From Vavraia culicis subsp. floridensis (lineage: Eukaryota > Microsporidia > Pleistophoridae): a stretch of DNA of 64,000 nt. The stretch covers positions 1-64,000 of the forward strand of contig NW_007360621.1 in the NCBI RefSeq assembly GCF_000192795.1, given 5' to 3'. The notes under the pieces are model-generated. The model was given only the letters and a program-made list of their open reading frames with translations. It did not search any database and was not told the origin of the DNA. A program made the translations under genes and the position numbers. Shown here one piece after another: positions 60,118 through 64,000 of this stretch. How positions within the stretch are numbered: position 1 is the stretch's first letter; each line of letters begins with the position of its first letter.

Positions 60118-62421
60118 ATGGCAACCAACATGCAATTAATGCTACGGCCAAAGAACGTGCCGCCAGGCAACGTGCCACTGACAACAAATCTTCTGGAGAT
60201 AAAAGTACCGGATCTGACATTCTGTCATTACGCTGTGCTAATCGAGCCAGCAATAGCGCGGCGACTCAATCACCTGGTGGTCGGTGCAATTGTGCAGAGG
60301 CATGCCGAAGAGTTTCAGGGCATCAGCGTGGGATACGATGGTAATACCATCCTTGTGGCCAACAAGCAACTGGCACAGGATATAGTTGATGTAGAGAAGG
60401 TTGGAAGCAGCGAGGTAACGATCAAGTTCGAATACAAGAATACGCACTCGCTTAACGATCCTATGGGCATGCAGTGCCTTGAGATCATGCTCAGATCGTA
60501 CCAGGCCAAGATGTTCTTTGCAGATGGTAGGAAGAGTGTGTCGAGTGCTGAGAAGACACACATTTCGGGTGGCATTGAGCTGTGGCACGGTCTTACACAA
60601 CGTGTAAAGCATCTGAACGACAAATTCTTTCTCAACGTTGATGTTGCGTTCACACCGTTCTACGAACCGATAATGTTGACCGACGTGCTCTTCAAGATGT
60701 GCCAGCGCCGCAGAGATGACCATGTTGATCTTCGGCGCGTCGATTCGAACAAGTTCAGGGCGCTCTCCAAGTTTTTGAAGAATGTCCGGCTCACAACGGT
60801 GCACCGAAAGAATAACCCGAAGTTTAAATGCATTGATGTGACTGACAAGGGTGCGTGTGACACATTCTTTGGAGAGGAAAATATGAGCGTAGCGGAGTAC
60901 TTTTCCAAGCAGTACAGGCCGCTTCAGCACCCCTACCTGCCGTGTGTGGTTGTTAAGAAGAAAGATGGCAACATTTTCTTTCCCATCGAGGTTGTGAAAA
61001 TCATTGAGGGGCAGAAATACGTCAAGAAGCTCACCGATTTTCAAACGGCAGAAGTGATCAGAATGGCAGCACGACCTGCTGTGGATCGGTTTCAGTGCTT
61101 GGAGAGCCGCATGAGATCGATGCAGATCACCTCTAACGAGGTGCTCACGAATATCAATGTTCAGATCAGTGACCGTTTCTACGATTGTCTTGGGAAGAGA
61201 TTGAGCCCGCCCGACGTGCTCTTCGCTACAGGAAGTGTCCAGCCAAGTAGAGGATCGTGGAACCTAAAGAATCAGAAGGTGGTGCGCGGTGTAGCGGTGC
61301 TGAGATGGGTGGTGCTCGTGCTTGCAGATGAAAGTGTATCATACATCAACAGGTATATTCCGAACCTGGTGAAGATATGCAATGACATGGGTGTTATAAT
61401 GGCGAACCCTCTTGGGGTACGCAAGGTCACACTCGATAACATCGAAGAGCACATCAAGGGACATGAGCTGGCCATGATAATCCTGCAGGACAAGTCGTCG
61501 TTTGTATATCAGGAGGTGAAGCGGATTGCAGATATCAACTGCTGTGTGGTCACACAGTGCGTCAGGAAGCAGAATGTAGAAAAGCTCAAGGACGGGTCGT
61601 TCTGCGGCAACATCGCCTTGAAGATCAACACCAAGCTGGGCGGTGTGAACTTTACCGTTGATATTGCGCAGGATGAGCTCATTGTGTTTGGGGCAGATGT
61701 TACGCATCCGGGATTCGGTGACCTGAGCAGCAACAGCATTGCAGCAGTCGTAAGTTCTCTTGACAAGAACTTCAGCAGATACCACACCTCGCTGAGGATG
61801 CAGCCCAAGCGGCAGGACATCATTGAGGACCTCACGAACATAACGAAGAATCACCTCATACGTTTCCGTGCATGCACCACGAAGATACCGCGCAAGATAA
61901 TCTTTTTCAGGGATGGCATTGGTGATTCTCTCATGCAGAATGTTTATTTCAGAGAAATTGAGGCCATAAGGGAGGCGTGTGCAGCTCTCCATGAGGGGTA
62001 CCGCCCCAAGCTTACGTTCGTGGTTGTTCAGAAGAGGCATTCGGTAAGATTCAAGGGAGACGGAAAAGATGAGATTGTAAAGGACAGGCGGCGCGGTCCT
62101 ACGTGCAACCCCATGCCGGGTACGCTTGTTGATAGCGTTGGAACGGTTTACAACGATTTCTATATGATATCGCACTATGCTCTGCAGGGCACGCCCTGTC
62201 CCATCAAGTATCACGTGTTGGTTGATGAGAACAACATTCCAAACTTTCCCCTGTACATTTACAACATGTGCCACGTGTTCACGAGAGCCACCAAGAGTGT
62301 GAGTGTAGTGCCACCGGTATATTACGCGCACTTGGCGGCAGCACGTGCTAAGTGCTACGTTGACGGTGATAGGCTGATTGAGACCGAAGAGAAGCTCAAG
62401 GATGTTCTTTATTACTTATAG
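60118..62421 (+). CDS. AGO: Argonaute, RNAi slicer
   Basis: 767 residues. Argonaute binds small guide RNAs and cleaves matching targets. All domains are visible: N-terminal (about 1-210), PAZ (about 210-350, with YRPLQHPYLPCVVV at its end), MID (about 400-500, including KSSFVYQEVKRIADINCCVVTQ) and PIWI (about 500-767). Catalytic residues are Asp527 in FGADVTHPG, Asp599 in FFRDGIGDS and His738 in YYAHLAA. The position of the glutamate finger, human AGO2 Glu637, is Asp567 here (RQDIIED). IIFFRDG, VVVQKRHSVRF and CHVFTRATKSVSVVPPVYYAH are family hallmarks. The ATG at 60118 starts right where homology begins (MATNMQLMLRPKNVPPGN); an upstream in-frame ATG at 59533 would add 195 unrelated residues. 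Dicer and RdRP are not in this window. Base composition is GC-richer than the preceding 25 kb. Confidence 0.96.
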   Translation: MATNMQLMLRPKNVPPGNVPLTTNLLEIKVPDLTFCHYAVLIEPAIARRLNHLVVGAIVQRHAEEFQGISVGYDGNTILVANKQLAQDIVDVEKVGSSEVTIKFEYKNTHSLNDPMGMQCLEIMLRSYQAKMFFADGRKSVSSAEKTHISGGIELWHGLTQRVKHLNDKFFLNVDVAFTPFYEPIMLTDVLFKMCQRRRDDHVDLRRVDSNKFRALSKFLKNVRLTTVHRKNNPKFKCIDVTDKGACDTFFGEENMSVAEYFSKQYRPLQHPYLPCVVVKKKDGNIFFPIEVVKIIEGQKYVKKLTDFQTAEVIRMAARPAVDRFQCLESRMRSMQITSNEVLTNINVQISDRFYDCLGKRLSPPDVLFATGSVQPSRGSWNLKNQKVVRGVAVLRWVVLVLADESVSYINRYIPNLVKICNDMGVIMANPLGVRKVTLDNIEEHIKGHELAMIILQDKSSFVYQEVKRIADINCCVVTQCVRKQNVEKLKDGSFCGNIALKINTKLGGVNFTVDIAQDELIVFGADVTHPGFGDLSSNSIAAVVSSLDKNFSRYHTSLRMQPKRQDIIEDLTNITKNHLIRFRACTTKIPRKIIFFRDGIGDSLMQNVYFREIEAIREACAALHEGYRPKLTFVVVQKRHSVRFKGDGKDEIVKDRRRGPTCNPMPGTLVDSVGTVYNDFYMISHYALQGTPCPIKYHVLVDENNIPNFPLYIYNMCHVFTRATKSVSVVPPVYYAHLAAARAKCYVDGDRLIETEEKLKDVLYYL

Positions 62422-62957
62422 GTAAGTAAAAATATGAGTATGAGATGTAGCACGGGGATGTACCACGCATTGCACCTTCTGATGAGAATTGTAATGTCCT
62501 GATGTTTCGTGCACTGTTCTATTTCGTTCTTTGGTCCTAATCATGTTTTGTACGAGTGTTGGTCGTGCCCGTTCCTTGGTATTAACACACATCCCTTTTC
62601 ATGCTCTTAATTTTGATTTTTCCTTTTTATCCGCTTTTACCATTCACAGAAGGAAGCATTGCTTTGACAGTCTGCTGAGGAGGATGGTTTTACGGTCGCT
62701 AGATCTATTACGTATTAATACCACAGTACTAATACGCTCATAACACCTATGTCCTGTTCAATCATCCAATTCATGCCACGCACTCATCCATCTCACATCA
62801 TAAATTATAAACAAACCAAATTTTATCACGCACTCAATCAGTTAAACATTCATTTCAGCCACTCTGTGCTACGCTGCAATACGTTACGGTACACGATTGT
62901 GATATGTATTATCGCATCACGTACTGCTATGTAAAATGCGTAGCGGTGCACACCCCC
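62422..62957. other. Intergenic region between Argonaute and the small membrane protein
   Basis: 540 bases. A GTAAGT directly after the Argonaute stop looks like a splice donor but probably has no role. Frames at 62531-62934 have no features. Confidence 0.55.
62953..62957 (+). promoter_or_regulatory. CCCCC start-proximal motif
   Basis: Five C immediately before the ATG at 62958; the closest such signal to any start in the window. It is the main reason to call the small gene that follows. Confidence 0.45.
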
Positions 62958-63215
62958 ATGAAGAGATACTCCAAGTTTGCTCCGTTCTTCTTTTTAATCC
63001 TCTTCAGCATTGCTGTGCAGCTGTACGTGCTATTCCCACGTGCAGTAACATACACCATACGTAACGATGTGCTCGAAGTACGGAATGGTAATTTGAAGGA
63101 AATCTACGTCTTTTTGGATGGTAAGAAAGTTGTCGTGCGGAGAAAGAGCATAAAACGCGTTGAGCTGGATGGTGCTAAGCGTGTGATGGGGCATTGCAAT
63201 GAAATATTGCGGTAG
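62958..63215 (+). CDS. Small N-terminally anchored membrane protein
   Basis: 85 residues from the ATG at 62958, directly after CCCCC; the frame begins earlier at 62904. A short basic start (MKRYSK) leads to one membrane span at about 7-28 (APFFFLILFSIAVQLYVLF), then a soluble ~55-residue domain with alternating polar and hydrophobic residues (YTIRNDVLEVRNGNLKEIYV, FLDGKKVVVRR) that looks like a small beta unit. No family is recognised. The C-terminus is encoded within a direct repeat, so its end may have changed recently. It could be a subunit of an ER complex or be lineage-specific. Confidence 0.6.
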   Translation: MKRYSKFAPFFFLILFSIAVQLYVLFPRAVTYTIRNDVLEVRNGNLKEIYVFLDGKKVVVRRKSIKRVELDGAKRVMGHCNEILR

Positions 63216-63278
63216 TGTATGATGGAAGAAGTACTAGGCGTGTGATGGGGCATTGCAATGAAGTATTGCGGTAGTGTA
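63179..63278. repeat. 41-bp direct repeat at the 3' end of the small membrane gene
   Basis: GCGTGTGATGGGGCATTGCA plus 21 bases occurs at 63179-63219 and 63238-63278 with one mismatch (period 59 bp). The first copy contains the last codons and stop of the gene. Confidence 0.92.
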
Positions 63279-64000
63279 GTTAAAGCGTTACATTGCTGGT
63301 TGAATGCTCCGTGCAAGAATTCGTTGCGGGTGCTGTTCTTTTTGTGTATTTGGTTGGTAGTACCGCGTTTGTTTGTGTGTTTAAAGATGAACGATTTATC
63401 AAAGTTTGGTACGAATTGCCATTTAGAACAGATTTGAAGTATCATATCCTAATTTGGTGCATATCCATTCTTAGTACACATTCTAATTCTGTTTGCACGT
63501 CTTAAATGCTTATAAAGTGCTACGCTTCGCGTACTGCATCTCATGGTCATATAATACGCACAAACTCAGCAACATTTCATTCGTTTTACAGGGCAAACAC
63601 CTTCATTTCCCGTATCACCGCAGTAATTGAACGTACTTAAAACGAAAAACACCTCTTTTTGGGAAGTGCATCACGGCGTGGTACTGTACGTATTTTCATG
63701 TTTTTGGTGCACCTACCCATTTAATTCGTATGCATGTGCTTCTCACATGCATAGCAGCATGCTCCTACCGATTGTTCATTGCTTAAGCAATTTTTACGGT
63801 GAACATCGGTACCAGGGAATTGTTCTGTTCGTTGTGAAGAAAACGGTTCGGTGCAGTTAGACTTAGACAGGGCATGATTTCGAGGAGGTACCTCTTCATT
63901 TGAAATTGCTGTGCGGCAGTATTATATCTGTTAAAACGGTACACGTATTGCAACGCGGTACACTCCACTGATCCTCACCAACACGGTGTCCCCGTTAACA
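63216..64000. other. Intergenic region at the window end
   Basis: Beyond the direct repeat, only short frames (60-113 codons) without features are seen. No gene is supported before the window ends. Confidence 0.55.

Noticed and set aside
61339..62331. 330-codon minus frame
   Set aside because: Antisense shadow of the Argonaute PIWI region.
62419..62428. GTAAGT after the Argonaute stop as a splice donor
   Set aside because: The protein already ends at the normal PIWI C-terminus, so no further exon is needed.
1..64000. CRISPR array, insertion sequence or bacterial operon signals
   Set aside because: No spaced identical repeats with unique spacers, no transposase frame with terminal inverted repeats, and eukaryotic gene content throughout.

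Overview
The window reads as nuclear DNA of a microsporidian (intracellular, fungus-related parasite). Genes are uninterrupted single ORFs, often shorter than their yeast relatives. Many start codons have a CCC run within about 15 nt upstream, and the eS24 gene also carries an AAATTT box; both are known microsporidian gene-start signals. The window encodes a streamlined eukaryotic core set plus lineage-specific secreted and membrane proteins, among them beta-trefoil (ricin-B-like lectin fold) proteins of a kind multiplied in some microsporidia. An intact Argonaute and a composition that is only moderately AT-rich point towards RNAi-bearing lineages such as Trachipleistophora/Vavraia. That placement is inference. 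Two assembly gaps are present (21204-21223 and 52146-53023).

Layout. 1-6 kb: AT-rich, with the tail of an unknown gene, a PWP1-like ribosome-biogenesis WD40 protein and a divergent Get3 ATPase. 6-33 kb: visibly GC-richer and rich in core genes, namely an SDT1-like HAD nucleotidase, a ZIP3/HEI10/RNF212-like RING protein, 6-phosphogluconate dehydrogenase, phosphocholine cytidylyltransferase, MND1, tRNA-Gln(CTG), two lineage-specific membrane proteins, Tma46/ZC3H15, a coiled-coil PH-domain protein, Svp26/TEX261, ribosomal protein eS24, a Csm1/Pcs1-like protein, tRNA-Leu(CAA) and adenylate kinase. 33-58 kb: AT-rich and gene-poor, with five secreted beta-trefoil-like paralogues interleaved with three single-pass membrane proteins, a gapped secreted protein, a muskelin-like protein, an acyl-protein thioesterase and one unrecognised ORF. 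58-64 kb: GC-richer again, with a full-length Argonaute and a small membrane protein.

Themes. (1) Meiosis and chromosome segregation: a ZIP3-like RING protein, MND1 and a Csm1-like protein lie within about 22 kb, suggesting retained meiotic machinery. (2) Membrane and secretory traffic: Get3, Svp26, PCT1, a PH protein and a thioesterase. (3) A probable host-interface island at 33-58 kb. (4) Short tandem duplications sit at or just after the 3' ends of several genes (PCT1, MND1, tRNA-Gln, SVP26, CSM1, the last small membrane gene). The most notable molecular oddities are a Get3 with Arg at the signature-lysine position and a cysteine-rich insertion, an Argonaute with Asp at the glutamate-finger position, and a muskelin-like LisH/CTLH-kelch protein. 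All family calls come from reading motifs in the translated sequence; no database search was run.
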